Shown here piece by piece: positions 12,023 through 21,226 of a stretch of DNA of 64,000 bases. The DNA is taken from positions 372,001 to 436,000 of the forward strand of contig NZ_FNNU01000002.1 of the NCBI RefSeq assembly GCF_900106975.1, in the 5' to 3' direction. Numbering within the stretch: the stretch's first letter is position 1; every line of letters begins with the position of its first letter. Under the pieces are notes generated by a model. The model saw only the letters and a program-made list of their open reading frames with translations, did not search any database and was not told the origin of the DNA. This DNA comes from Pseudomonas kuykendallii. Lineage in GTDB: Bacteria; Pseudomonadota; Gammaproteobacteria; Pseudomonadales; Pseudomonadaceae. The position numbers were made by a program, and so were the translations under genes.

Positions 12023-13237
12023 TTGCGCGAAATCGTCCTGATCAACATCACCGGGGAAGACCGCCCGGGCCTGACCGCCGCCATCACCGGCGCGCTGGCG
12101 CAGGGCGGGGTGAACATCCTCGATATCGGCCAGGCGGTGATCCACGACACGCTGTCGTTCGGCATCCTGGTGGAAATCCCGGACAACCAGCGCGCCTCGG
12201 CGGTGCTCAAGGAAGTGCTCTTCACCGGCTACAAGCTGGATCAGCAGGTGCGCTTCACGCCGGTTTCGGAAGCCGACTACCAGCAATGGGTCGGCGGTCA
12301 GGGCAAATCCCGCCACATCGTCACCCTGCTGACGCGCAAGGTGACCGCCGAACAGCTGCAGCGGGTCAGCTCGATCACCGCCAAGTTCGGCCTCAACATC
12401 GATCGTATCGACCGTCTTTCCGGGCGTATGCCGCTGGATACGCCGGACGAGCGCAGCAACGGCTGCATCGAGTTCTCGGTGCGCGGCGAGCCGGCCGACA
12501 CGCTGGCGCTGCGCGCCGAGTTCCTCCGCGTGGCGCAGGAGTTGAACGTCGACATCGCCTTCCAGCGCGACTCGGTGTTCCGCCGCAACCGGCGCCTGGC
12601 GGTGTTCGACATGGATTCGACGCTGATCGAGGCGGAAGTCATCGACGAGCTGGCCAAGGTCGCTGGCGTCGGCGAGAAGGTGTCCGAGATCACCGAGCGG
12701 GCGATGCGCGGCGAGCTGGATTTCCGCGCCAGCTTCACCGAGCGCCTGGCGCTGCTCAAGGGATTGCCGGAATCCGAGCTGGAAGCCGTCGGCGCCTCGC
12801 TGCGCCTGACCGAAGGCGCCGAGGTGCTGTTCGCCGAGCTCAAGCGGCTGGGCTACAAGACCGCGATCCTTTCCGGCGGCTTCAGCTACTTCGCCCGGCA
12901 ACTGCAGGCCAGGCTAGGCATCGACTACGTGTTCGCCAACGAACTGCAGATCGAGAACGGCGTGCTCACCGGCGTCGCCGTCGAGCCGATCGTCGACGCC
13001 CAGCGCAAGGCCGACCTGCTGCGTCAGCTGGCGGAACAGGAAGGCCTGCGCCTGGAGCAGACCATCGCCGTGGGCGACGGCGCCAACGACCTGCCGATGC
13101 TCGGCCTGGCTGGCCTCGGCGTGGCCTTCCGCGCCAAGCCGCTGGTCAAGCAGTCGGCCAAGCAGGCGATTTCCACCCTCGGCCTCGACGGCATCCTCTA
13201 TCTGCTCGGTTTTCGCGATCGGGAAGGGCAGGACTAG
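12023..13237 (+). CDS. serB: Phosphoserine phosphatase
   Basis: The 404-residue enzyme for the last step of L-serine synthesis (phosphoserine to serine). Two N-terminal ACT domains (about 1-165, starting REIVLINITGEDRPG) precede a HAD phosphatase domain with nucleophile motif D196-M-D198-STLI, followed by SGGF and GDGANDLPM. The start chosen is TTG 12023, with AGCGGAG 8 nt upstream and the family N-terminus. An in-frame ATG at 11990 would add 11 unlikely residues. It is divergent from the Smp-like gene and convergent with ispA. Confidence 0.94.
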   Translation: MREIVLINITGEDRPGLTAAITGALAQGGVNILDIGQAVIHDTLSFGILVEIPDNQRASAVLKEVLFTGYKLDQQVRFTPVSEADYQQWVGGQGKSRHIVTLLTRKVTAEQLQRVSSITAKFGLNIDRIDRLSGRMPLDTPDERSNGCIEFSVRGEPADTLALRAEFLRVAQELNVDIAFQRDSVFRRNRRLAVFDMDSTLIEAEVIDELAKVAGVGEKVSEITERAMRGELDFRASFTERLALLKGLPESELEAVGASLRLTEGAEVLFAELKRLGYKTAILSGGFSYFARQLQARLGIDYVFANELQIENGVLTGVAVEPIVDAQRKADLLRQLAEQEGLRLEQTIAVGDGANDLPMLGLAGLGVAFRAKPLVKQSAKQAISTLGLDGILYLLGFRDREGQD

Positions 13238-13250
13238 AGCAGTCCCGCGT

Positions 13251-13277
13251 CGGCGGGGCGGTTGAATCGCCCCGCCG
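13251..13277. terminator. Bidirectional GC hairpin between serB and ispA
   Basis: CGGCGGGGCG (13251-13260) and its exact complement (13268-13277) enclose a 7-nt loop between two convergent genes. The 10-bp stem is very stable but has no T tract on either side. It may stop or protect both 3' ends. Confidence 0.5.
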
Positions 13278-13289
13278 GAGTGATGGCTG

Positions 13290-14171
13290 TTAGCTGCGCC
13301 GTTCGACGATGAAGCGCGCAATGTCTCGCAGCGGTTCGGCGCGCTCGCCGAAGGCCTCCAGCGCGGCCAGCGCCTGGTCGCGCAGGTCCAGCGCGTAGGC
13401 CTTGGCGGGTTCCAGTCCGAGCAGGGCCGGGTAGGTGGGCTTGTCCTGGGCCTGGTCCTTGCCCTGGGTCTTGCCCAGCGTCGCGGTGTCGCTTTCCACG
13501 TCGAGGATGTCGTCCTGCACCTGGAACGCCAGGCCGATGGCCCGCGCGTAGGTTTGCAGCGCGGCCAGCGCCGCGTCGTCGGCCCGGCCGCTGGCGAGGG
13601 CGCCGAGGCACACGCTGGCTTCGATCAGCGCGCCGGTCTTGTGCCGGTGCATGCTTTCCAGCGCGCGCTGGTCGATCTGCCGCCCCACCGACTCCAGGTC
13701 GATCGCCTGGCCGCCGACCATGCCTTCGGGCCCGGCCGCGCGGGCCAGGGTGGTCAGCATGCGCAGGCGAGTCTCGGCGCTGGGTGCGCTCGGCTCCGCC
13801 AGCACGCTGAAGGCCAGGCTCTGCAGGCCGTCGCCGGCGAGAATCGCCGCCGCTTCGTCGAACGCCTTGTGGGTGGTCGGCTGGCCACGACGCAGGTCGT
13901 CGTCGTCCATCGCCGGCAGATCGTCGTGCACCAGCGAATAGGCATGGATCAGCTCCACGGCACAGGCCGCGTTGTCGGCCTGTTCGGCGTCGCCGCCAAG
14001 GGCTTCGCAGGCGGCGTAGACGAGGATCGGGCGCACCCGCTTGCCGCCGTTCATCACGCTGTAGCGCATCGCCTGGTAGAGCCGCGCCAGGTCGTCCTGC
14101 GGAGGCTGGAAGAACCGCTCCAGGCACGCGTCCACACGCGCCCGGCAGGCTTTCTGATAGGCCGCGGTCAT
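13290..14171 (-). CDS. ispA: Farnesyl diphosphate synthase
   Basis: A 293-residue short-chain trans-prenyl synthase that condenses IPP with DMAPP and GPP to farnesyl-PP, feeding quinone and undecaprenyl-phosphate synthesis. The first Asp-rich motif is [11 protein letters not shown] at about 82-92, the second [11 protein letters not shown] in the C-terminal half, and GGKRVRP (42-48) is the IPP-binding segment. The start overlaps the xseB stop by 4 nt. In most Pseudomonas the operon continues with dxs, but here the next gene is serB on the opposite strand. Confidence 0.95.
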   Translation of the reverse strand: MTAAYQKACRARVDACLERFFQPPQDDLARLYQAMRYSVMNGGKRVRPILVYAACEALGGDAEQADNAACAVELIHAYSLVHDDLPAMDDDDLRRGQPTTHKAFDEAAAILAGDGLQSLAFSVLAEPSAPSAETRLRMLTTLARAAGPEGMVGGQAIDLESVGRQIDQRALESMHRHKTGALIEASVCLGALASGRADDAALAALQTYARAIGLAFQVQDDILDVESDTATLGKTQGKDQAQDKPTYPALLGLEPAKAYALDLRDQALAALEAFGERAEPLRDIARFIVERRS

Positions 14172-14410
14172 GCCTCGGGGTCCGTTTCGAAGGGCGCTTC
14201 CTCGGTTTCGCCGTCACGCTCCAGGAGTATCTGGACCTTCTGCTCGGCCTGGCTGAGTGCCGCCTGGCAGTCACGGGTGAGGCGAATGCCTTGCTCGAAG
14301 GCGCCCAGGGAGTCTTCCAGCGACAGCTCGCCGTTTTCCAGGCGCTCGACCAGGTTCTGCAGGTCGGCGATGGATTGTTCGAAATCGAGTGCAGCTTTCT
14401 TGCGGGCCAT
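14168..14410 (-). CDS. xseB: Exodeoxyribonuclease VII small subunit
   Basis: An 80-residue small subunit of exonuclease VII, which binds several-fold to XseA and processes single-stranded DNA. The family signature is visible: [26 protein letters not shown], two antiparallel helices rich in Leu and Glu. The acidic tail ([15 protein letters not shown]) is species-variable. It is coupled to ispA by a 4-nt overlap. The 198 bp upstream to the + strand glycosyltransferase gene hold the divergent control region; no convincing promoter was picked out there. Confidence 0.95.
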   Translation of the reverse strand: MARKKAALDFEQSIADLQNLVERLENGELSLEDSLGAFEQGIRLTRDCQAALSQAEQKVQILLERDGETEEAPFETDPEA

Positions 14411-14608
14411 GGGCGTTCTCTACGACGGGGGCGGAAACCGCGGCGACACTAGCAGAGCGGCCGCGCACGGAGCAAATGGCCCGCGGGGCGATTCCGCGCG
14501 AGCACGCATCTGCCCATTGATGCCGGACAAGGGTGAACAGCCGTTTCGCGCTGATTCTTTGCGCGCTGCGGCTTGGTATCCTGCGCAGGACTTCGGGAGA
14601 GCAACGAA

Positions 14609-15634
14609 ATGGGATGGGGCATGGTGCGGCGGCTCATGGCACTCGGCAAACGCCTGCGCAGGTCGGTCGTAGCTCTGACCTTCGATGCGGATGATTTCTC
14701 CGACCCGCTCCCCTGCCTCTGGTCGAAGGGCCTGTGCCGCCAGTGCGACTTCCGCGGGCCGGAAGGCTACTGGCAGGCGCCGACCGAGAGCGTCCAGAGC
14801 GAAAGCCTGTTCCGCGAGCATTATGCCGATGCCCACGGTCTGGTCTGGGTCCGGCTGAGCACGCAGTCGCGCGACGGCGTCGCCGCGGACCTGGATCGTT
14901 TCGTTGCCGCCGCGCTGCCCTCCATCGCCAAGCCCTTCGTGCTGGTGACATCCGACGGCGACGTTTCGGTGCCCTCCGAGCTTCGTCCGGAAACGGTCGC
15001 TGCGCTGCTCTCCTGTTCCTGGCTGGTCGCCTGGTACACGCAGAACCACGACGGCAGCGGCGCCCCGCGGCTCGCGCCATTGCCCATCGGGCTCGACCTG
15101 CACACGCCGCGCCCCTTCACCAGCCCGCGCCGGCTGCTCGACGACCTGGCGCGCATCCGCGCGATGCGTCGCGACGCGCGCGATCTGCCGCCGACGATCC
15201 TGTGCGACATCGGCTTGAGCCTGGCCTCCGCACAGCGAATCGCGGCGGTGCAGGCGCTGCATGGCTGCGCGCATGTCGAAAAGGTCCGGCGCCGGGTGAG
15301 CCAGCGGGCGATATGGCAGCGTTATGCGAACCATCCCTTCGTGCTCAGCCTGGAGGGCAATGCGGTGGACTGCCATCGCACCTGGGAGGCGCTCTACCTC
15401 GGGTCCATCGTGATTACCATGAGCTCGGCGCTCGATTCGCTGTTCGCCGATCTTCCGGTCGTGATCATCCACGACTGGTCGGAGATCCTCGACCAGGACA
15501 ACCTGCGCCGCTGGCAACTGCAGTACGGTCCGCTGACCGGTCGCGAGCACGTCTGGAGCCTGCTGCAGGCGCAGTCCTACATGGACCGGCTGCGTTGCCG
15601 GCTCGAGTTGCCGACCCTGCCCGCGGCGGTGTGA
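14609..15634 (+). CDS. Exostosin-like glycosyltransferase
   Basis: A 341-residue protein from ATG 14609, chosen for its GGGAGA ribosome site 8 nt upstream; the frame also stays open a little further upstream. The C-terminal half has FVLSLEGNAVDCHRTWEAL, then LGSIVITM and LPVVIIHDW. This Glu/Cys-His-containing segment resembles the nucleotide-sugar-binding region of exostosin (GT47-like) transferases. No signal peptide or membrane span, so it is likely cytosolic. It heads a + strand pair with the GT10-like gene at the left end of the glycan locus. Donor and acceptor are unknown. Confidence 0.6.
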   Translation: MGWGMVRRLMALGKRLRRSVVALTFDADDFSDPLPCLWSKGLCRQCDFRGPEGYWQAPTESVQSESLFREHYADAHGLVWVRLSTQSRDGVAADLDRFVAAALPSIAKPFVLVTSDGDVSVPSELRPETVAALLSCSWLVAWYTQNHDGSGAPRLAPLPIGLDLHTPRPFTSPRRLLDDLARIRAMRRDARDLPPTILCDIGLSLASAQRIAAVQALHGCAHVEKVRRRVSQRAIWQRYANHPFVLSLEGNAVDCHRTWEALYLGSIVITMSSALDSLFADLPVVIIHDWSEILDQDNLRRWQLQYGPLTGREHVWSLLQAQSYMDRLRCRLELPTLPAAV

Positions 15635-15675
15635 ACTTGCCCACCCACTTTCCACACGCTGAAGGAACGCCGTGC

Positions 15676-16674
15676 ATGTCCGCGACGGAACGCCCCCCAC
15701 TGATCCTCTTCTACAACGCGTTCTTCGGCGAATATCCGGATGTCTCGCACTTCGCCGACCGGGCCGTTTGCCGCTTCACCACCGACCGCGCCCGCCTGCG
15801 GGAAGCCGATGCGGTGATCTTCCACCTGCCGGCGTTCAACGAGTTCGCCGATGCGCCCAAGTATCCCGGCCAGCTGTGGGTCGGCTGGTCGATGGAAAGC
15901 CGCGCGCACACGCCGATCCGCCACAACCCGCGGCTCATGCGTCACTTCGATGTACAGATGAACTTCGAGCCGGCGGCGGACGTGCGCTGCACCTATTTCC
16001 CCAAATGGGACGAGTGGCGGGCGGCGATGGCGCGTCCGCTGCCGGCGAAGGTTCAGCCGCGCACCACGGCGCTGTTCCAGTCGGCGCCGAAGGACACCAG
16101 CAGGCGCAACGCCTTCGCCGCCGAACTGATGCGTCATCTGCCGGTGGATTCCTACGGCCGGTTCCTCAACAGCAGCGCCATCCCGCAGCCGGATCGGGGC
16201 GCGGCGACCAAGATGGACCTGCTCGGCGGCTACCGCTTCTGCCTCGCGCTGGAGAACACCTTCGAGGAGGACTACGTCACCGAGAAGTTCTTCCAGCCGC
16301 TGCTGGCGGGCTGCGTGCCGGTCTATCGGGGCGCGCCGAACGTCGAGGCCTACGCGCCGGGCGATCACTGCTACATCGATGCGGGTGCGTTCGAGAGTCC
16401 GCGGAGCCTGGCGGCCTACCTGCAGGACCTCGCCCACGACGAGATCGCCTATGCGCGCTATTTCGACTGGCGTTCGCAGCCGCTGCGGCCGGCCTTCGTC
16501 ACGCAGATGGATCTGGCGTCCGAGGAAGTCTTCCTGCGGCTCGCGCGGTACATCGCGAGCCGGCTGCACGCGCACCCCCGTCCGCAGGATACCGGCGCCC
16601 CGCAGAGGCCCTTCGGCTGGCTGGGCTATGCGCGCGCGCGTCTCCAGCATCTCCGGCGCCGTTTGGCCGGCTGA
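15676..16674 (+). CDS. GT10-like (fucosyltransferase-family) glycosyltransferase
   Basis: A 332-residue transferase. ATG 15676 has GAAGGA about 9 nt upstream. The C-terminal half carries the GT10 alpha-1,3-fucosyltransferase signature: YRFCLALENTFEEDYVTEKF, then PLLAGCVPVYRGAPNVEAYAP (about 185-230). YVTEK and the VPVYRG loop bind the GDP-sugar in this family. The basic tail (LGYARARLQHLRRRL) may bind membrane. It follows the exostosin-like gene by 41 nt. GDP-fucose is the usual donor, but no fucose pathway gene is nearby, so the donor is uncertain. Confidence 0.72.
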   Translation: MSATERPPLILFYNAFFGEYPDVSHFADRAVCRFTTDRARLREADAVIFHLPAFNEFADAPKYPGQLWVGWSMESRAHTPIRHNPRLMRHFDVQMNFEPAADVRCTYFPKWDEWRAAMARPLPAKVQPRTTALFQSAPKDTSRRNAFAAELMRHLPVDSYGRFLNSSAIPQPDRGAATKMDLLGGYRFCLALENTFEEDYVTEKFFQPLLAGCVPVYRGAPNVEAYAPGDHCYIDAGAFESPRSLAAYLQDLAHDEIAYARYFDWRSQPLRPAFVTQMDLASEEVFLRLARYIASRLHAHPRPQDTGAPQRPFGWLGYARARLQHLRRRLAG

Positions 16675-16702
16675 ACGCATCCGTGGTTCGGGCGAATCCC
16701 GC

Positions 16703-17821
16703 TCACCGGGGGCTTGAGCCCAACTGGCGATACAGCGCCACGTAGCGCTCGGCCATGCGTTGCGCGGTGAACAGCTGCCAGTAGCGGGCTTCGGCGCGCT
16801 GGCCCATCGCGGTGGCTTGCTGCGGGTGATTCCACAGGTACTGCATGGCGCCGCGCAACGCGTCGGCGTTGTCGGCCGGGACCACCAGGCCGGTCTCTTC
16901 GCCGATGTTGATGAAGGTGGTGCCGGTGCCGATCTCGCTGGAGATCATCGGCTTGCCATACATCGCGCCTTCCAGCAGCGAGATGCCGAACGCCTCCGAA
17001 CGCAAATGCGAGGGAAACACCACGGCGTAGCTCAGCTCCAGCAGTGCGACCTTGTCCTCGTCCGGCAGGCGGCCGAGGAAGCGGATGTTGATCAGGCCGA
17101 GTTCGGCAGCCTGGGCGCGCAATTCGGCTTCGATGGGCCCGGCGCCGACGATGACGATCGGCAGGTCGGTGCCCTGGGCGGCCTCCAGCAGGATGTGCAG
17201 GCCCTTGTAATAGCGGATCACGCCGACGAAGAGGAAGAACTTCGGGCCGATGCGCTCGCGCCAGTAGCGCAGCTTTTCGGGTGAGGCGGCGGGATAGCTG
17301 GTCTTGTCCAGGCCGATGGGAATCACGCTGACCTTGTCCCGGTGCTGCTCCAGCACGTCGCTGGACGCCAGGTAGTTGGGCGAGGTGGCGACGATGTGGT
17401 CGACGTCGGCGAGGAAGCGCCGCTCCAGCGGCCGGTAGAGCTTGAGCAGGTTCTTCTGCCGGATGATGTCCGAGTGGTAGGTGACCAGCGTCGGCTTGCG
17501 GGTGCGACTGAGGAAGTGCACCAGATCCATGAACGGCCACGGAAAGTGGTAGTGGATCAGGTCGGCCTGTTTCGCCAGGCGGGCGAACAGCGGGAATGCG
17601 GACAGCGAGAATCCAGTGGAGGCGATCTGGAAGTCCAGCCTGGCCCGGTAGCCGTGGTAGCCGTTGATCTCCATCGGCCGTTCGATGCGTTGCTCGCCCA
17701 GCGACAGCACGTCGGTGGTCACCCCGAGGCCGGCCGCGCCGCGGGCGATCTGATCGATGACCTGTTCGATTCCACCGATGCTGTCGGGAAGGGAGGTCTT
17801 GTAGAAGTGCAGCACGCGCAT
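16703..17821 (-). CDS. wbpZ: WbpZ-like GT4 glycosyltransferase
   Basis: A 372-residue GT-B glycosyltransferase family 4 protein. ATG 17821 gives the N-terminus MRVLHFYKTSLPDSIGGIEQV, very like that of P. aeruginosa WbpZ, which adds the first D-rhamnose of the A-band (common antigen) polymer. The EX7E motif is in SEAFGISLLEGAMYGKP, and the sugar-nucleotide loop is FVGVIRYYKGL. It is the last gene of the - strand operon, 11 nt after the WbpY-like gene, the order seen in the A-band cluster. The name is by recalled similarity, so the sugar specificity is an inference. Confidence 0.72.
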   Translation of the reverse strand: MRVLHFYKTSLPDSIGGIEQVIDQIARGAAGLGVTTDVLSLGEQRIERPMEINGYHGYRARLDFQIASTGFSLSAFPLFARLAKQADLIHYHFPWPFMDLVHFLSRTRKPTLVTYHSDIIRQKNLLKLYRPLERRFLADVDHIVATSPNYLASSDVLEQHRDKVSVIPIGLDKTSYPAASPEKLRYWRERIGPKFFLFVGVIRYYKGLHILLEAAQGTDLPIVIVGAGPIEAELRAQAAELGLINIRFLGRLPDEDKVALLELSYAVVFPSHLRSEAFGISLLEGAMYGKPMISSEIGTGTTFINIGEETGLVVPADNADALRGAMQYLWNHPQQATAMGQRAEARYWQLFTAQRMAERYVALYRQLGSSPR

Positions 17822-17832
17822 GGTGAAGGTAC

Positions 17833-18924
17833 TTATTGGATGATGCTTCTGAAGGCGTCGAGGAAACGTGCCCGGGAGAACTCCGCCGCCCGCGCCTCGC
17901 AGGCGGCGCGCATGCCCAACGCCCGCTCGGCGGACATTCGTCCGACCGCCTCTGCGATGGTTTCCGCGCTCGGGTCCGCGGGCAGCAGCAGGCCCGTGCG
18001 CTGGTCGACGACGCTTTCGCGCAGCCCGCCCTCGGCGACGCCGATCAGCGGTTTGCCCGCCGCCATGGCCTCGACCGCGGACATGCCGAAATCCTCGTCC
18101 TGCGGCACGTAGAGCGCGGCGATGGCATTGCCCATGAGCTGCGCCAGGGCGTCGTCGTCGAGCCAGCCGGCGAAACGGATGTTCGGCGCGCCGTTCGCCA
18201 GCGCCTTCAGGGCCTCGAGCTGCGAGCCGCCGGAGGCGACTACCAGTTGCTTGTCCGGCATGCCGAGAAAGGCGCGGACGATGCGGTCGACCCGCTTGTT
18301 GGGTTCCAGGCGCCCCAGCGACAGGTAGTAGCCCTGCTGGCCGAGAAAGCGAAACCCGGTGGTATCGATGGGCGGGTAGACGACCTCGGCGGCAATCCCG
18401 GTGTGTTCGAGCAGGCGCTCGCGGACATGCAGCGAGTTGGTCAGCACCCGATCCATGCGCTGCAGCGCGTGCAGGTAGGCGTGGCGATAGCGTTCGATGG
18501 CCAGCCGCAGCGCCGGCCTGGCCAGCGCCGGAGTGCGCGCCAGGTAGCGCTCGCGCTGGTCGAAGGCGAAACGCGGCGGCGTGTGGCAATAGTAGAGGCG
18601 CCGCCCGCGCGGCTGTTCGAGCGCCGTCAGCGGGGCATAGAGCCCGCTGTAGATCACCTGCCGCGCCTCACGCAGGTGCGCGGGCGGACGGGAGAACGCG
18701 GCCAGCGCCCGGGGGATGCGCGGCAGCATGCGCAGGGACGCGGCGCCGATCACCTGGGGCCGCACGGCGCCGCAATCCCCGGATTCGCGGAACGCCGGGT
18801 AAACCCCCGATACTCCCAAGGAGAAACCGGGCAGTCCGTTGGCCAGGGCGATGACCAGCCGCTCGGCCCCGCCGTTCACCTGCAGGTAGTCGTGCAGGAC
18901 CCAGTGCGAGGAAGGTACGTTCAT
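17833..18924 (-). CDS. wbpY: WbpY-like GT4 glycosyltransferase
   Basis: A 363-residue GT4 transferase. ATG 18924 overlaps the preceding gene's stop (ATGA). The N-terminal HDYLQVNGGAERLVIALA, the YCHTPPRFAFD segment, and C-terminal EDFGMSAVEAMAAGKPLIG (EX7E-type) match the layout of P. aeruginosa WbpY, a D-rhamnan elongating transferase. Together with the WbpZ-like gene it suggests a D-rhamnose-containing glycan. The GDP-D-rhamnose genes (gmd, rmd) and wzm/wzt found beside wbpY in P. aeruginosa are not here. Confidence 0.72.
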   Translation of the reverse strand: MNVPSSHWVLHDYLQVNGGAERLVIALANGLPGFSLGVSGVYPAFRESGDCGAVRPQVIGAASLRMLPRIPRALAAFSRPPAHLREARQVIYSGLYAPLTALEQPRGRRLYYCHTPPRFAFDQRERYLARTPALARPALRLAIERYRHAYLHALQRMDRVLTNSLHVRERLLEHTGIAAEVVYPPIDTTGFRFLGQQGYYLSLGRLEPNKRVDRIVRAFLGMPDKQLVVASGGSQLEALKALANGAPNIRFAGWLDDDALAQLMGNAIAALYVPQDEDFGMSAVEAMAAGKPLIGVAEGGLRESVVDQRTGLLLPADPSAETIAEAVGRMSAERALGMRAACEARAAEFSRARFLDAFRSIIQ

Positions 18925-20033
18925 GGTTGCCCCGCATCCGACAGGTTCAGCCGTTCCAGCAACTGCCGGGTGACCGCGTCGGCCTCGTAGCGTTCGACGA
19001 CCTTGGCGTGACCGGCTTCGCCCAGGCGCCGGCACAGCTCCGGCGAGGAAGCCAGGCGCAGCAGCGCTTCGGCGAGCGCCTGGGTGTCGCCCTCCGGCAC
19101 CAGCAGGCCGTCGACCTCGTGCTCGATCAGCTGCGCGGGCGCGCCTGTGGCGTAGGCGATTACCGGTTTGCGCCGCGACCAGGCCTCTATGACGGTTCTA
19201 CCGAAGGTCTCCGGCCCGCCGGAATGCGACACCGAGGCCACCACCACGGCGCGGCAGCTGCGCAGCAGGGCGGAGGGGTCAGCCACGTAGTCGCCGAGCC
19301 GGTAGCTGGCGCCGATGCCGAGCCGTTCGATCAACTGCCGCAAGCGCTGTTGAAGCGCCGGGTCATCCTGCGGTCCGCAGGACAACAGGGCCAGTGGCTG
19401 CTGGCGCTCGTGCAGGTGATGCAGCGCCAGGGCCAGATCGGTATGGCCCTTCCAGGGATTGAGCGTGGCCAGATGCAGGATCGGACCTTCGTAGGAAACC
19501 GCCTCGTCGGGGATTTCCACCATGTCCGGCACCACCGACCAGGGCGAGGGGCCGAAGGGCGCCGTGTACGCGGGGCTCAGGTAGCCCTGGCGCTGCATCA
19601 CCACGCTGTTCGGTAGCAGAATCGGCGCGCCGGGCAGGCGGGCGAAGATGAAATCCAGGTCCTGCCAGAGGTAGTCGCGCACGTAGAGATGGCAGCGTCG
19701 GGCCAGCGGGCGGACGAACCGCGCGGCCATGGCGGCGATGAGCGCCGAACGCTGGGTGTTCAGCAGGATCGCGTCGGGGCGATGGCGCAGGAACGCGAGC
19801 AGCAGTTGCAGCGCCGCGATTCGCCGGCCGGCGGTGTTCTGGCTGGTGCGCACATGAATCAGGCGCGCATTGGCCGGCAATGCTCCCGGCTGTAGCAGGC
19901 GCTCCCGGTGCGCATTGCTCTGGGCGAAGATCACCACCCGCAGGTCCGCTGGCAAATGACGCAGGACGATCTCGATGCTGCGCTCGGCGCCGCCGTAGCC
20001 CTGCTCGATGGAGAGGATGAACAGGGTTTTCAT
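18921..20033 (-). CDS. GT4 glycosyltransferase
   Basis: A 370-residue GT-B glycosyltransferase from ATG 20033 (4-nt overlap with the upstream gene). The N-terminus EQGYGGAERSIEIVLRHL is the acceptor-side glycine loop; LHLATLNPWKGHTDLALAL is the nucleotide-domain start; SGGPETFGRTVIEAWSRRKPVIA holds the EX7E catalytic motif. No membrane spans. Sugar and acceptor are not predictable. It sits in the tightly overlapping - strand operon just before the WbpY-like gene, so it may share the same polymer. Confidence 0.8.
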   Translation of the reverse strand: MKTLFILSIEQGYGGAERSIEIVLRHLPADLRVVIFAQSNAHRERLLQPGALPANARLIHVRTSQNTAGRRIAALQLLLAFLRHRPDAILLNTQRSALIAAMAARFVRPLARRCHLYVRDYLWQDLDFIFARLPGAPILLPNSVVMQRQGYLSPAYTAPFGPSPWSVVPDMVEIPDEAVSYEGPILHLATLNPWKGHTDLALALHHLHERQQPLALLSCGPQDDPALQQRLRQLIERLGIGASYRLGDYVADPSALLRSCRAVVVASVSHSGGPETFGRTVIEAWSRRKPVIAYATGAPAQLIEHEVDGLLVPEGDTQALAEALLRLASSPELCRRLGEAGHAKVVERYEADAVTRQLLERLNLSDAGQP

Positions 20034-21226
20034 GGCCGCGCGTACTGCTGTCGGCAGAGCGCCCAGCCGGCGTTCGCGATGCGTTCGGCAAGCTCGCGCC
20101 GGGTCGCCAGGGCGACGATTGATGCGGCGAATTCCTCGGCGCCGTGGGCCGCGAGGTAGTGCTCGCCGGACGTCACCGCGAGGCCGCGCACGCCTTGCCG
20201 GGTGGAAATCACCGGGCGGCGGTGGGCGAAACCTTCGAGCGTCTTGAGCTTGGTCCCGCCGCCGGCGAACAGCGGGACCAGGACGATGTGGCTGCGCGCA
20301 TAGCTGTCGTCGAGGTCGCCGACTTCGGCGGTGAACTCCACCTGCGGCGTGTCGCGCAGCAGCGCTTGCAGCGCCGTGGAGGCATGCCGGCCGATGATGC
20401 GTAGGCGCCAGGGCGACGTCAGCGTCGTCGACAGGCGGGGAATCAGGCGCGTCAGCAGGAAGCGCACGGCTTCTTCGTTGGGCGGGTAGTTCAGTGTGCC
20501 GACGAACAGCAGGCCAAGTGGCCCGTCGCAGGGGAGACCGGCAGGCGTCGCCGGCAGGGCGATCCGGTTGGGCCGGCAGGCGATGGACAGGCCGGGACGC
20601 GCCGGCAAGTGCCGCGCATCGTCGCTCGCGGCCAGGTAGAGGGTTCGGTACTGCCGCGCGATGTCGCGCTCGACCAGGCGGTACTGGATCGCCGTGGACA
20701 GCCCGCGCAGCGCGTCCCGGTACTGCCCCATGCGCCAGGAGGCCAGCGCCACGCTGGTTCGCGTGCGGGACTCCAGATCGTCCAGGTCGAGTGCGTAGTC
20801 GGCGTGCGGATAGCGCGCGGCCAGTGCTGTCCCGAGGTCTTGCAGGTAAAGCCGGAACACCACGATGCGCTGCACCGTCTCGCCGGCGAGGCGGGCTTCC
20901 AGCGCCTCCAGCGTCGATGTCGACGTCCACTGCTGCCAGTCGCTGACGAAGCGACGGGAACACAGGGCAAGCAGCGGCAGCGACAGGCCTGCCAGGCGGC
21001 GATAGCGGCGCGTCGTGCTGACCCCGTCCGCCAGCGGCCAGAGCGCTTCGGCGGGGTAGTCCGCGGGCAATGTCGGCCAGCTGTCGCGGTCACCGGCGAC
21101 CAGCAGGTGCACCCGGTGGTCGCGGCTCAGCGTCTGCAGCCAGTCCCAGGCACGCAGCGCGCGGCCCGAGCCGCCCGGCAAGGGCAGGACCGGCGTGACG
21201 AACAGGGCAACCGGTCTGGATGTCAT
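20030..21226 (-). CDS. Glycosyltransferase (GT4-like)
   Basis: A 398-residue GT-B-fold transferase from ATG 21226, overlapping the ABC transporter stop by 4 nt. The N-terminal VTPVLPLPGGSGRALRAWDWL loop and the C-terminal LLFVGTLNYPPNEEAVRFLL, followed by VPLFAGGGTKLKTLEGFAHRRPV, resemble the GT4 subgroup with a GGGTKLKxLEA motif. This subgroup often belongs to sugar transferases in exopolysaccharide loci. Cytosolic, no signal peptide. Substrate unknown. Confidence 0.78.
   Translation of the reverse strand: MTSRPVALFVTPVLPLPGGSGRALRAWDWLQTLSRDHRVHLLVAGDRDSWPTLPADYPAEALWPLADGVSTTRRYRRLAGLSLPLLALCSRRFVSDWQQWTSTSTLEALEARLAGETVQRIVVFRLYLQDLGTALAARYPHADYALDLDDLESRTRTSVALASWRMGQYRDALRGLSTAIQYRLVERDIARQYRTLYLAASDDARHLPARPGLSIACRPNRIALPATPAGLPCDGPLGLLFVGTLNYPPNEEAVRFLLTRLIPRLSTTLTSPWRLRIIGRHASTALQALLRDTPQVEFTAEVGDLDDSYARSHIVLVPLFAGGGTKLKTLEGFAHRRPVISTRQGVRGLAVTSGEHYLAAHGAEEFAASIVALATRRELAERIANAGWALCRQQYARP

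Noticed and set aside
11849-12901. A 350-codon - strand frame overlapping serB
   Set aside because: Antisense to serB, which has its DxDST motif and ACT domains intact.
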